From positions 26,291 through 90,290 of the forward strand of contig NZ_LGIA01000150.1 in NCBI RefSeq assembly GCF_001270965.1: a DNA stretch of 64,000 nucleotides, given 5' to 3'. Both the position numbers and the translations under genes were made by a program. Below, in pieces: positions 11,401 to 19,369 of this stretch. Every line of letters begins with the position of its first letter. The stretch's first letter is position 1. The notes under the pieces are model-generated. The model was not told the origin of the DNA and searched no databases. It saw nothing but the letters and a program-made list of their open reading frames with translations. This DNA comes from Sunxiuqinia dokdonensis. GTDB lineage: Bacteria; Bacteroidota; Bacteroidia; Bacteroidales; Prolixibacteraceae.

Positions 11401-11562
11401 AGCATCGGCTTTGGTGCCTTGAAGGTATTCCTGAATGGAAACAACCTTTGGGTGAAATCGAAAATGCCCGATGACCGTGAATCGAATTTCGCCGGAGGCG
11501 GAGGACAGGGAGCATACCCCACGATGAAGCGATATAATTTTGGTGTCAGATTTACATTATAA
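8404..11562 (+). CDS. xusA: SusC/RagA TonB-dependent outer-membrane transporter (XusA-like)
   Basis: This outer-membrane beta-barrel takes up oligosaccharides energised by TonB. The 1052-residue protein has a signal peptide ending near SGFAQ and a carboxypeptidase-regulatory-like domain (about 42-118, VEGKVLDEQGNPVIGATV). The TonB-box-like region TIIVGYGQQKK follows, then the plug domain (about 130-245, with ILVDGVERPMSSV and SATAVYGVKGANGVILITT) and a barrel ending in an aromatic-rich strand (YNFGVRFTL). It is followed at 11 bases by a SusD partner. The order susC-susD-susC-susD-DUF1735-GH10 matches the xusA-E/xyn10C xylan cluster of Prevotella, so the symbol is assigned by synteny and the xylan substrate is inferred from that. 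It has no STN domain, so regulation is probably through the HTCS rather than FecI/FecR. Confidence 0.93.
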   Translation: MKQTFNFLSKKRSLLTDIRVNLLKGFMLLWVVLISLSGFAQDTKLVEGKVLDEQGNPVIGATVTIKGVTGVGTATDFDGEFSLRVPSDNQTLVISFIGMERQEVDVTTRSNVTVTLAEESQQLGETIIVGYGQQKKESVVGAITQTTGEVLERSAGISNVGSALTGNLPGVITISSSGMPGEEDPMILIRSASSWNNSEPLILVDGVERPMSSVDISSVQSVSVLKDASATAVYGVKGANGVILITTKRGKEGSARIDVSANMTVKVPSKLPNKYDSYDALMARNIAIEHELGVYPDSWEYIRPQSIIERYRYPANLEEFERYPNVDWQDELFKDYAMSYNANINVSGGTKFVKYFAAADFVHEGDLFRIFDNGRNYDSGYGYNRVNVRSNLDFQLTKSTLFKVNLAGSSGAKQSPWGQTNSSDWAVAQQWAGAYNIAPDVFRPQYADGSWGFYPNISNVTNSAANLALAGVMTSTTTRINTDFILEQELDFVTKGLNFRGTISWDNAFVETNRGINDLYNDAQQKWIDPATGVATFKKEFENNNRFDFMQGVLWNINGGEVQNGSTQRNLDYQLQLNWGREFGEHNLTAMGLFSRKERAIGSMIPTFREDWAFRTTYNYASKYFLEYNGAYNGSEKFSKDYRFAFFNSGAAGWMISEESFMQSLRFLDMLKIRASYGEIGDDYGDRFLYMTQWAYGGASSLDLNQGTSPYTWYREAAVGNPDVRWETVTKFNLGADYAILDGLFAGSVEYFRDDRKDILVRGGDRAVPSYFGATPPTANLGRVRTEGYEIELRINKVLSNGLRLWAEMSMTHAQNEILERDDPALFDAYRKQAGYSIGQTRAYVDGGFVNTYDELYGSPQHDTNDGYKVPGDYYVIDFNADGVVDTKDLVPYGYSNAPQNTYNSTFGVEWKGWSGFVQFYGVSNVTREVTLTSFGSQLNTVYDMGTWWSIDHPNADVTVPRWLSRPSYNNGTQYLFDGSYIRLKNAEIAYTFDKGWVNSIGFGALKVFLNGNNLWVKSKMPDDRESNFAGGGGQGAYPTMKRYNFGVRFTL

Positions 11563-11573
11563 TATTGAAAACA

Positions 11574-13505
11574 ATGAGACAGATATATAAGACTCTTTTA
11601 TGGGGCAGCTTGCTGTCCGTAACCTTGGGGCTTTTTTCCTGTGAAGACTATTTGGAGAAAGCGCCTGAATCGATTATCTCTGAGGAAGTTGCCTTTCAAA
11701 ACTTTACGAATTTTCAGGGATTTATAGAGGAAATCTACAATTGTATCCCCGACAAGGAGAAAAAGTATTGGACTTCTTCCTGGAACTGGGGCGATGATGA
11801 ACTATTCAACCTCGAAGGAAGCTTTCACATGACCAACCAAGTTGACCTTGGGAACTTCTGGGCCTGGCAAAATAATGCAGCGACTTGGTTTGATGATGAC
11901 AATCCTTCCCCAACTTCAACCGACAAGTTCAGACATGGTTTATACGCACATGCCTGGTACGCCATTCGCAAGGCCAACATGGGGCTGGCCAACCTGGATT
12001 TACTAACGTCTGCTACGCAGGAAGAAAAGAACCTGATTGAAGGTCAGTTGTATTTCTTCCGCGCTTGGTGGCACTTCGAAATGATGCAATATCTTGGCGG
12101 ACTGCCCTATGTTGAGGAGGTTTTACCTTCGCACGAAAAACCAACCTTGCCGCGCCTGACTTACCAGGAATGTGCGGACAAAGCCGGAGCTGATTTTGCC
12201 AGAGCTGCCGAATTGTTGCCAATCAACTGGGATAACACATCGGTGGGTGCAAGTACCTTGGGAAAAAACCAATTGCGTATCAATAAAATTATGGCCTTAG
12301 GCTATTTGGGTAAAAACTACTTGTGGGCAGGAAGCCCTTTGATGGTGCATGGCGCTCAAACCGGAGGTACCCAAACCTACAATTACGACGAAGCTTACTG
12401 CCGGAAGGCTGCCGACGCTTTTGGCGAATTGCTGGACCTGGTTGAAAGTGGACAAACACAATACGCCTTGGTCGAGTTTGATTACGAAGATATCTACAAT
12501 CACAAGAAAACCAGCACGGCGGCCAACAAGTACAGCGATATCTTTTATACAACTGGTCAAAACTGGTTAATGCCGGGGTCAACAGAAGCCATTTTCCGTG
12601 GTCCTTCAACCGATTCAAACGGAAGTAACTGGAACACAACCAAAACCTTTGGGCCAAAAGTGCAAGGGCTTGTTGAGCATGATAACATTATTCACCACCC
12701 AACAGCCAACTACGTGAATAACTATGGTATGGCCAATGGTTTGCCTTTGAATGATCCCGATTCCGGATTTGATCCTGAGTATCCGTTCCGCGATCGCGAT
12801 CCGCGTTTCTATCACGATATCGTATTTGATGGCTTTAAGTACATCAATTCAACCATGCCAGCCAATATGGAGTACCTGCGTTACACTGGCCTGCATACCG
12901 GCGGAACCATGAGAAACGCTGCCGATGGAAGCCGTACCGGGTATTTTATTCAGAAGTTGGTGCCGCATACGGCAAACAAGTATGATGGTGCTTACAACTG
13001 GAGTTTCAACATGCATACCTATTTGCCCTACATGCGCTTGGGCGATATTTACACCATGTATGCCGAAGCTTGTGCCGCTTTTGGTGGCGCCAGCGGTAAA
13101 TCAAGCAAGTTCTCAAAAACGGCTGAAGAGGCCATCAATACCCTTCGCGACCGCGTAGGTGCCGGACATGTTCACGCATCCTACACGTCCGATCGTACGA
13201 AATTTATTGATGAAGTGAGAAGAGAGCGTGCCGTGGAATTGTCTTTTGAAGGTTTCCGTTTTAACGACTTGCAACGCTGGTTGTTGCTCACCGAGTATCC
13301 TTACAATGTGAAAACCTCGCACGAGTTTGACCGTGTGGAAAGCGATGATTTCTATAAGGAAAATGATCCCCGCGATGCCAAGGTGGCCAACTTCAGAGAG
13401 GAAGTTATTTTAACACGTCAATTTGGAACAAAACACTATTGGTTCCCACTGAAGATTGATGATACCTCCATGTATCCGGAATTCGGTCAGAACCCAGGAT
13501 GGTAA
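11574..13505 (+). CDS. xusB: SusD/RagB surface glycan-binding lipoprotein (XusB-like)
   Basis: Substrate-binding lid partner of the preceding SusC. The signal peptide ends in a lipobox at LFSC, followed by acidic residues (CEDYLEKAPES), consistent with lipoprotein export to the cell surface. The helical TPR-like SusD fold is recognisable from the N-terminal DYLEKAPE motif, RAWWHFEMMQYLGGLPYV, the late RRERAVELSFEGFRFNDLQRW segment and the terminal QNPGW. At about 643 residues it is a large SusD. The ATG at 11574 is preferred over an in-frame TTG at 11565, which sits three bases after the susC stop. It is co-transcribed with its neighbours by spacing. Binding of long xylan chains is inferred from synteny. 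Confidence 0.92.
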   Translation: MRQIYKTLLWGSLLSVTLGLFSCEDYLEKAPESIISEEVAFQNFTNFQGFIEEIYNCIPDKEKKYWTSSWNWGDDELFNLEGSFHMTNQVDLGNFWAWQNNAATWFDDDNPSPTSTDKFRHGLYAHAWYAIRKANMGLANLDLLTSATQEEKNLIEGQLYFFRAWWHFEMMQYLGGLPYVEEVLPSHEKPTLPRLTYQECADKAGADFARAAELLPINWDNTSVGASTLGKNQLRINKIMALGYLGKNYLWAGSPLMVHGAQTGGTQTYNYDEAYCRKAADAFGELLDLVESGQTQYALVEFDYEDIYNHKKTSTAANKYSDIFYTTGQNWLMPGSTEAIFRGPSTDSNGSNWNTTKTFGPKVQGLVEHDNIIHHPTANYVNNYGMANGLPLNDPDSGFDPEYPFRDRDPRFYHDIVFDGFKYINSTMPANMEYLRYTGLHTGGTMRNAADGSRTGYFIQKLVPHTANKYDGAYNWSFNMHTYLPYMRLGDIYTMYAEACAAFGGASGKSSKFSKTAEEAINTLRDRVGAGHVHASYTSDRTKFIDEVRRERAVELSFEGFRFNDLQRWLLLTEYPYNVKTSHEFDRVESDDFYKENDPRDAKVANFREEVILTRQFGTKHYWFPLKIDDTSMYPEFGQNPGW

Positions 13506-13549
13506 TCCAAAGTGAGTTAAAGTATTGTATAACAATAAATGAATAAACA

Positions 13550-16417
13550 ATGAAACATATACAAACAAGATTCATTTTATTTGCAATGTTTGTTCTCTTC
13601 CCCTTTCTGATGGAAGCACAAACATTGGCAGAAAATGAAACTGATTCGCTAAATACCGATAAAGACCAGCTGGTGCAGGTATCTTATCGTAAGGTAGCAC
13701 AAAGTGACCTTCTGGGAGGTGTTTCGGTCGTCAATCTTGAAGAGTTGATGAAGAAGAACTATAACACGTATAGTTTGGACAATATGCAAGGCTATATTGG
13801 CGGTTGGAATGGAAACTCTTTGTGGGGTATGGGCGAATACCTGGTACTGGTTGATGGAATTCCACGCGATGCCAACAACGTGGTGCCAACTGAAATTGAG
13901 CAGATCACATTTTTGAAAGGCGCTTCTGCCGTGGTGCTTTATGGTAGCCGTGCTGCCAAAGGGGTGGTTTATATTTCCACAAAGCGCGGAACAACCGGAC
14001 CGCTGCAAATTAATGTTCGGGCCAACACAGGCTATCATGTGTCAAAGAGCCATCCCAAATATTTAGGTTCAGCCGAGTATTTGACCCTGTATAACGAAGC
14101 GCTGATTAATGATGGAACTGATCCGGATCGAGTTTGGGCCGGACAGCTTGGTGGTACAACGCAGGAAGAGATTTATAAGTTTGCTTCGGGCAACAATCCT
14201 TACCGTTTTCCGAATGTCGATTTCTATTCATCCGATTATCTGAAGGAAGCTTACAACCGTACGGATGTAACGACTGAGATTTCAGGTGGAAACGAACGCG
14301 CCCATTTCTATACAAACATTGGTTATTACAATCAGAAAGATGTATTTGCGTTTGGCGAAGCGGAGAATAACAATACCAGCCGCCTGAATATTCGTGGAAA
14401 CATCGACTTGAAGTTAAACGATGCCATCAGTGCATACATCAATGCCAATGCCACGTTTTATGATGCCAAAAGCGCCAATGCCAGCGGTGATAATTACTGG
14501 GCATCGGCTGCCAACCTGCGTCCGAACCGGGTAGCTCCCTTAATTCCATTGAGCTATATTGATCCGAATGCTTTAAGTTCGTGGAACCTGGTCAACAATA
14601 GTCGCAACATTATTGGCGGTGAATATTTTCTGGGTGGTACGCAAACGGAGTTGAATAATATATTTGCCGACTATTATGCAGGCGGCTACAGCAAATGGAC
14701 CAGTCGTCAGTTCCAGTTTGATACGGGAATCGATTTCGATTTGGCCAGTGTACTGGAAGGACTGTCTTTTCATACCCAGTTTGCGGTTGATTATGCCACT
14801 TCATACAGCACTTCGTACAACAACAGCTATGCGGTTTTTGCGCCATCATGGTACAACTACAATGGTACCGATGTGATTGCCGGACTAACGAAGTATGGTA
14901 ATGACGAAAGTTCGGGCGTGCAGAATATTGGTGGCAGTACCAGCCGGCAAACCATTGCTTTTTCTGGTTACTTCAACTACGAGACTTCCATCAACAAGGC
15001 ACATCATTTCAACGCGATGTTGATTGCTGCTGGTTACCAGCAGACCATGTCGGAGGTGTATCACCGCACCAGCAATGCCAACCTGGCCCTGCAGCTGGGA
15101 TACAACTATTTGGGTAAATATTATGCCGATTTCGGTTTAGCCGGAGTACATTCGGCCAAGTTGCCCGAAGGTAACCGAAGCGCCCTTTCTCCTTCACTTA
15201 CCTTAGGATGGAAAATCAGCGAGGAAGACTTCCTGGCCAGCTCATCGGTAGTTGATGATTTGGTACTGAGCGTTTCAGCAAGTAGCCTGAATACCGATTT
15301 GGATATTGAAGAATATTACATGTACGAAGCAAACTTCAACCAGTCTGACGGTGCCTGGTGGGGTTGGTACGATGGTGCGGTAGAGCGTTCAACCAATTCA
15401 CGGCGCGGCTCCAATCCAGAATTGTCCTTCATTAAGCGCAAAGAACTTTCGGCCAACCTGAAGGCTTCGTTGTGGAACAAAAAGGTGATTGCCAATGCGT
15501 CGGTTTTTGTCAATACCATGGAAGGTTTGATCATTGAGCCCATGACGCTGTATCCGAACTATTTCTTTACCTACTGGCCCGATGCTTCTTTCATTCCAAA
15601 TGTGAACTACAACAACGATAAGCGTACCGGATTTGATTTCAGCGTGAACTACAACAAGCAAATCGGCGAAGTTGACTTCACCCTGGGTGTTGCCGGAACT
15701 TATTATACAACCGAAGCAACGCAGCGCGACCAAATTTATGATTACGATTACCAAAAATATGAGGGACGTCCTATTGATGGAATTTGGGGACTTCAAGCCG
15801 ACGGATTTTTCCAAAGCGCGGAAGAAGTTGCGAACTCTCCGGAGCAGACCTTCGGTGGTACCGTAAAAGCAGGAGATATCAAATACATTGATCAGAATGA
15901 CGACAATTTGATCGACGAAAAAGATATCGTGTATCTGGGCCGCGGCGGTTGGAGTGGTGCGCCATTGACGACGGGTGTGAACCTGACGGCAAAATGGAAA
16001 AACTTCACCTTGTTCGCCTTGGGTACCGGTAACTTCGGCGCCTATGCCATGAAAAACAGTTCGTACTATTGGGCTTTTGGCGATCGTAAATATTCCGAAA
16101 TCGTACGCGATCGTTGGACCGAGGAAACCAAGGCAACAGCCACTTACCCAAGTTTGACAACCAAAAGCGGAAGCAACAACTTCCGGGACTCTGACTTCTG
16201 GATGTATAAAACGGATCGTTTCAATCTGGCTAAGGTGCAGCTCACCTACGATTTACCGAAGAGCGTGTTGACGAATTTCCTGTTTCACGAAATTTCGACT
16301 TATGTCAGCGGATCCAACTTGTTGACCATCTCTGAAGAACGCGATGTTCTGGAGTTGAATACAACGAGCGCTCCTCAAACACGATTCTATAATATCGGTA
16401 TCAAAGCCGTATTTTAA
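13550..16417 (+). CDS. xusC: SusC-like TonB-dependent transporter lacking the N-terminal extension (XusC-like)
   Basis: This is the second transporter of the tandem pair. Of its 955 residues, the first 24 or so form a signal peptide (ending MEAQ). The mature protein passes through a short linker (LVQVSYRKVAQSDLLGGV) almost directly into the plug domain (YLVLVDGIPRDANN, SAVVLYGSRAAKGVVYISTK) and then the barrel. The carboxypeptidase-regulatory-like domain present in the other two SusC proteins here is absent, and the linker replaces the usual GYG TonB-box-like motif. Xylan clusters commonly carry one full-length and one shorter SusC, and this pair follows that pattern. The next gene, 25 bases on, encodes its SusD partner. 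Confidence 0.9.
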   Translation: MKHIQTRFILFAMFVLFPFLMEAQTLAENETDSLNTDKDQLVQVSYRKVAQSDLLGGVSVVNLEELMKKNYNTYSLDNMQGYIGGWNGNSLWGMGEYLVLVDGIPRDANNVVPTEIEQITFLKGASAVVLYGSRAAKGVVYISTKRGTTGPLQINVRANTGYHVSKSHPKYLGSAEYLTLYNEALINDGTDPDRVWAGQLGGTTQEEIYKFASGNNPYRFPNVDFYSSDYLKEAYNRTDVTTEISGGNERAHFYTNIGYYNQKDVFAFGEAENNNTSRLNIRGNIDLKLNDAISAYINANATFYDAKSANASGDNYWASAANLRPNRVAPLIPLSYIDPNALSSWNLVNNSRNIIGGEYFLGGTQTELNNIFADYYAGGYSKWTSRQFQFDTGIDFDLASVLEGLSFHTQFAVDYATSYSTSYNNSYAVFAPSWYNYNGTDVIAGLTKYGNDESSGVQNIGGSTSRQTIAFSGYFNYETSINKAHHFNAMLIAAGYQQTMSEVYHRTSNANLALQLGYNYLGKYYADFGLAGVHSAKLPEGNRSALSPSLTLGWKISEEDFLASSSVVDDLVLSVSASSLNTDLDIEEYYMYEANFNQSDGAWWGWYDGAVERSTNSRRGSNPELSFIKRKELSANLKASLWNKKVIANASVFVNTMEGLIIEPMTLYPNYFFTYWPDASFIPNVNYNNDKRTGFDFSVNYNKQIGEVDFTLGVAGTYYTTEATQRDQIYDYDYQKYEGRPIDGIWGLQADGFFQSAEEVANSPEQTFGGTVKAGDIKYIDQNDDNLIDEKDIVYLGRGGWSGAPLTTGVNLTAKWKNFTLFALGTGNFGAYAMKNSSYYWAFGDRKYSEIVRDRWTEETKATATYPSLTTKSGSNNFRDSDFWMYKTDRFNLAKVQLTYDLPKSVLTNFLFHEISTYVSGSNLLTISEERDVLELNTTSAPQTRFYNIGIKAVF

Positions 16418-16442
16418 TGAAAGAAAAAATAAGAATTAAGTT

Positions 16443-18218
16443 ATGAAAAATATATCAATACTTTTGGTTCTTGTACTTCTGTTTTCATCGTGCGACGATT
16501 TGTTCGAACCCGCGCTCGAGAATAACCGGGGGCTCGAAGCTATGTACAACGAACCTACTTATGCGCAGGGCATTTTAGCCAATGGTTATCTCCTGCTTCC
16601 CTACTCATCGGCACCCAATAGCGATGTGGCAACTGATGATGCGGTAACCAACGACAATGCCAATGACTATCTGGCCATGGCTACGGGCTCGTGGACTGCA
16701 AATAGTAACCCGATGTCGCAATGGCAAGCGCGTAGAAACGCCATTCAATACCTGAATTTGTTCCTGGCCAATGTCGATCAGGTGGTTTGGAGTAAAGACG
16801 AAGTGATCAATACCATGTATTACGATCGCTTAAAAGGCGAGGCCCTTGGTTTGCGTGCATTACAAATGTATCATTTGTTGCTGACGCATGGTGGATGGAC
16901 ACAAGATGGCAGGCTGCTGGGTGTACCGGTACTGACTGAGCCTGAAAATGCGGCTTCAGACTTTAACTTGCCGCGGAATACCTTCCAGGAGAGTGTCGAT
17001 CAGATTATGGCTGATGCCGAAGACGCCATTGAGTTGTTACCACTTGACTATGGCGACATTGCCAATGCGCAGGTTCCGCAGAAATACCAGGCTTTGGGTG
17101 TAACCAATGCCGGCGACTACAACCGCGTGAATGGAAATCACATGCGGGGACGTATTACCGCCCGGATTGTAGAAGCCGTGCGTGCACAGGTTGCCTTGTT
17201 GTCGGCCAGCCCGGCATACAGCGCAGGAACCGAAGTTACCTGGGAAGACGCTGCAAACCATGCCGCTACTGTGCTCGACCGCATAGGTGGAGTGAGTGGC
17301 CTGGCCGAAAATGGCGGAACCTGGTATGTGAAAGAAGAAGTGGACAACCTGGCTTCAGGAGCAACGCCTGCCGAAATCATCTGGAGAGGTGATGTTGGGC
17401 AGAGCATTACCCTCGAAGCCGACAATTTTCCTCCTTCGCTGTTTGGCCTGGGCCGCGTTAATCCAACACAAAACCTGGTCGATGCATTTCCAATGGTAAA
17501 TGGGTACCCGATTTCCGATCCGGCCAGCGGTTTTGATCCTGCGAATCCTTATGCAGATCGCGATCCACGCTTGTCAAAGTACATCGTTTTAAATGAAAGC
17601 GTGCAAGGACCGAACAACAGCGTCATTGTAACCGGAACTTACGGAACGAACAACGACGCCCTTAACCGCGAGAGTGGACGATCTACCCGCACCGGCTACT
17701 ATTTGCGTAAGTTGCTGCGTAAGGATTGTAACCCGAACCCGGAGTTTAATACCGAGCAAAAACACTACAACGCACGCATCCGTTATACCGAGATTTTCCT
17801 GGCATACGCCGAAGCAGCCAACGAAGCCTGGGGACCCACAGGAACGGGTGGAAATGCTTACTCAGCATACGATGTGATTAAGGCCATTCGCGAAAGAGCG
17901 GGCATCGGAATCGATAATGACGATGAATACCTGGACATGGTGAACGGCGATAAAGACGCGATGAGACAATTGATCAGAAATGAGCGTCGTCTGGAACTTT
18001 GTTTCGAGAACCATCGCTTCTGGGATCTCCGTCGTTGGAAAGTAGCCAACCTGAATGAAACCGCGCGTGGTTTGCAAATTGAAAAGCCAGGTAGTACATT
18101 GATCTATACACCGATCAATGTCGAAGCCAGAGACTACAAAGATTATATGTATCATGGCCCAATTCCTTATGGCGAAGTTCAGAAATGGACCAACCTGGAA
18201 CAAAATGCGGGCTGGTAA
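16443..18218 (+). CDS. xusD: SusD/RagB surface glycan-binding lipoprotein (XusD-like)
   Basis: Partner of the shorter SusC. A very short signal (about 17 residues, LLFSSC) is followed by strongly acidic residues (CDDLFEPALE), the pattern expected of a surface-exposed lipoprotein. The SusD fold is indicated by GEALGLRALQMYHLLLTHGG, the helix MRQLIRNERRLELCFENHRF, FWDLRRWK and the terminal NLEQNAGW. Its 591 residues are normal for the family. It sits 25 bases downstream of susC-2 and is followed by a DUF1735 lipoprotein, completing the xus-like core. Specificity is inferred from context. Confidence 0.92.
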   Translation: MKNISILLVLVLLFSSCDDLFEPALENNRGLEAMYNEPTYAQGILANGYLLLPYSSAPNSDVATDDAVTNDNANDYLAMATGSWTANSNPMSQWQARRNAIQYLNLFLANVDQVVWSKDEVINTMYYDRLKGEALGLRALQMYHLLLTHGGWTQDGRLLGVPVLTEPENAASDFNLPRNTFQESVDQIMADAEDAIELLPLDYGDIANAQVPQKYQALGVTNAGDYNRVNGNHMRGRITARIVEAVRAQVALLSASPAYSAGTEVTWEDAANHAATVLDRIGGVSGLAENGGTWYVKEEVDNLASGATPAEIIWRGDVGQSITLEADNFPPSLFGLGRVNPTQNLVDAFPMVNGYPISDPASGFDPANPYADRDPRLSKYIVLNESVQGPNNSVIVTGTYGTNNDALNRESGRSTRTGYYLRKLLRKDCNPNPEFNTEQKHYNARIRYTEIFLAYAEAANEAWGPTGTGGNAYSAYDVIKAIRERAGIGIDNDDEYLDMVNGDKDAMRQLIRNERRLELCFENHRFWDLRRWKVANLNETARGLQIEKPGSTLIYTPINVEARDYKDYMYHGPIPYGEVQKWTNLEQNAGW

Positions 18219-18243
18219 TTGTTAATGATAAATATTGAAAAAT

Positions 18244-19350
18244 ATGAAACAGTTTAAGTTTTTATGGATATTAGCTGTCGGACTCGTGACATTAACGATG
18301 GTATCTTGCGAAAATCAGGATATTGAGTTTCCGGACTTCGACTACAGCACCGTGTATTTTGCATACCAGTATCCCGTGCGCACCGTTGTGTTGGGCGAGG
18401 ATATCGTGGACAATACACTTGACAACGAGCATAAAGTAAAGATTTATGCCACCATGGGAGGTGTTTACGAAAATACACAGCGCATTGATATTGACATTGC
18501 GGTGAACAACGGCTTGACGAACAACTTGTTTTTCGGAGATAATACGCCGGTCCTGCCCATGCCTTCAAACTACTACACCTTGGCGGCCGACCAAATTACA
18601 ATGGACGGCACCCTCCAGGATGGTGTTGAAGTGCAGCTGACCGACGCTTTTTTTGCCGATCCGCTGGCCTTGACCAATACTTATGTGATTCCTTTGCAAA
18701 TGACAAACGTGTCCAACGCCGACTCCATCCTTTCCGGAGTTGCCAAGTTCGATGGCGCTGTCAGAGGCAATATTGCAGACTGGGATGTTCAGCCCAAGGA
18801 TTATGTGCTCTACTGCGTGAAATTCATCAACCCCTGGCATGCCAACTATTTACGTCGCGGCGAGGATGTGATCGTTAAGGATGGGGTGACTTCAACGGTG
18901 GAGCGGCACGCCGATTATGTAGAGAACGACGAAGTGGTTCATTTGAGCACGGTGGCATTAAACGCGCTGCAGTTTCCGATGGATTACACCAGTAAAGAAG
19001 GTCACGACTTGAATCTGAAAGTGAAATTGAATTTTTCTGAAAATCAGGAAGTGTCGGTTGCACCGTTTGAGTCATCTTATCAACTGAACGACACGGTGCG
19101 GGTCTATAACATCACCGCAGCCGGTAGTGGCGAGTTCGTTAAAGATGGAGAAAAGAAAAGTTGGGGAAATGAAGACCGGGACGCCTTGTATCTGGACTAT
19201 GATATCAGTTATGAAGTGGAAATCAAGTATCCGATAGCAGGTCTGCCCGACGATGTACAGCAGGTATCCTATAGCACCGTCGATACATTGGTTGTGCGTG
19301 ACCGGGGTGTGGCCATGGAAACATTTTCGCCCTCGTATGTAGTTAACTAA
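18244..19350 (+). CDS. xusE: DUF1735-type surface glycan-binding lipoprotein (XusE-like)
   Basis: The 368-residue lipoprotein has a lipobox ending MVSC followed by ENQDIEFPDFDYS, again acidic and compatible with surface display. The N-terminal half has the DUF1735 pattern, an Ig-like beta domain with YFAYQYPVRTVVLGED and YVIPLQMTNVSNADS. The C-terminal half resembles the DUF4361-type domain often paired with it. No catalytic motif is visible. Proteins in this position of xylan loci bind xylan at the surface and help the SusCD complexes, so the same role is inferred. The ATG at 18244 is preferred over the in-frame TTG at 18235. It lies 25 bases after xusD and 19 before the GH10 gene. Confidence 0.85.
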   Translation: MKQFKFLWILAVGLVTLTMVSCENQDIEFPDFDYSTVYFAYQYPVRTVVLGEDIVDNTLDNEHKVKIYATMGGVYENTQRIDIDIAVNNGLTNNLFFGDNTPVLPMPSNYYTLAADQITMDGTLQDGVEVQLTDAFFADPLALTNTYVIPLQMTNVSNADSILSGVAKFDGAVRGNIADWDVQPKDYVLYCVKFINPWHANYLRRGEDVIVKDGVTSTVERHADYVENDEVVHLSTVALNALQFPMDYTSKEGHDLNLKVKLNFSENQEVSVAPFESSYQLNDTVRVYNITAAGSGEFVKDGEKKSWGNEDRDALYLDYDISYEVEIKYPIAGLPDDVQQVSYSTVDTLVVRDRGVAMETFSPSYVVN

Positions 19351-19369
19351 CCGCTTAAATTGAGATACT

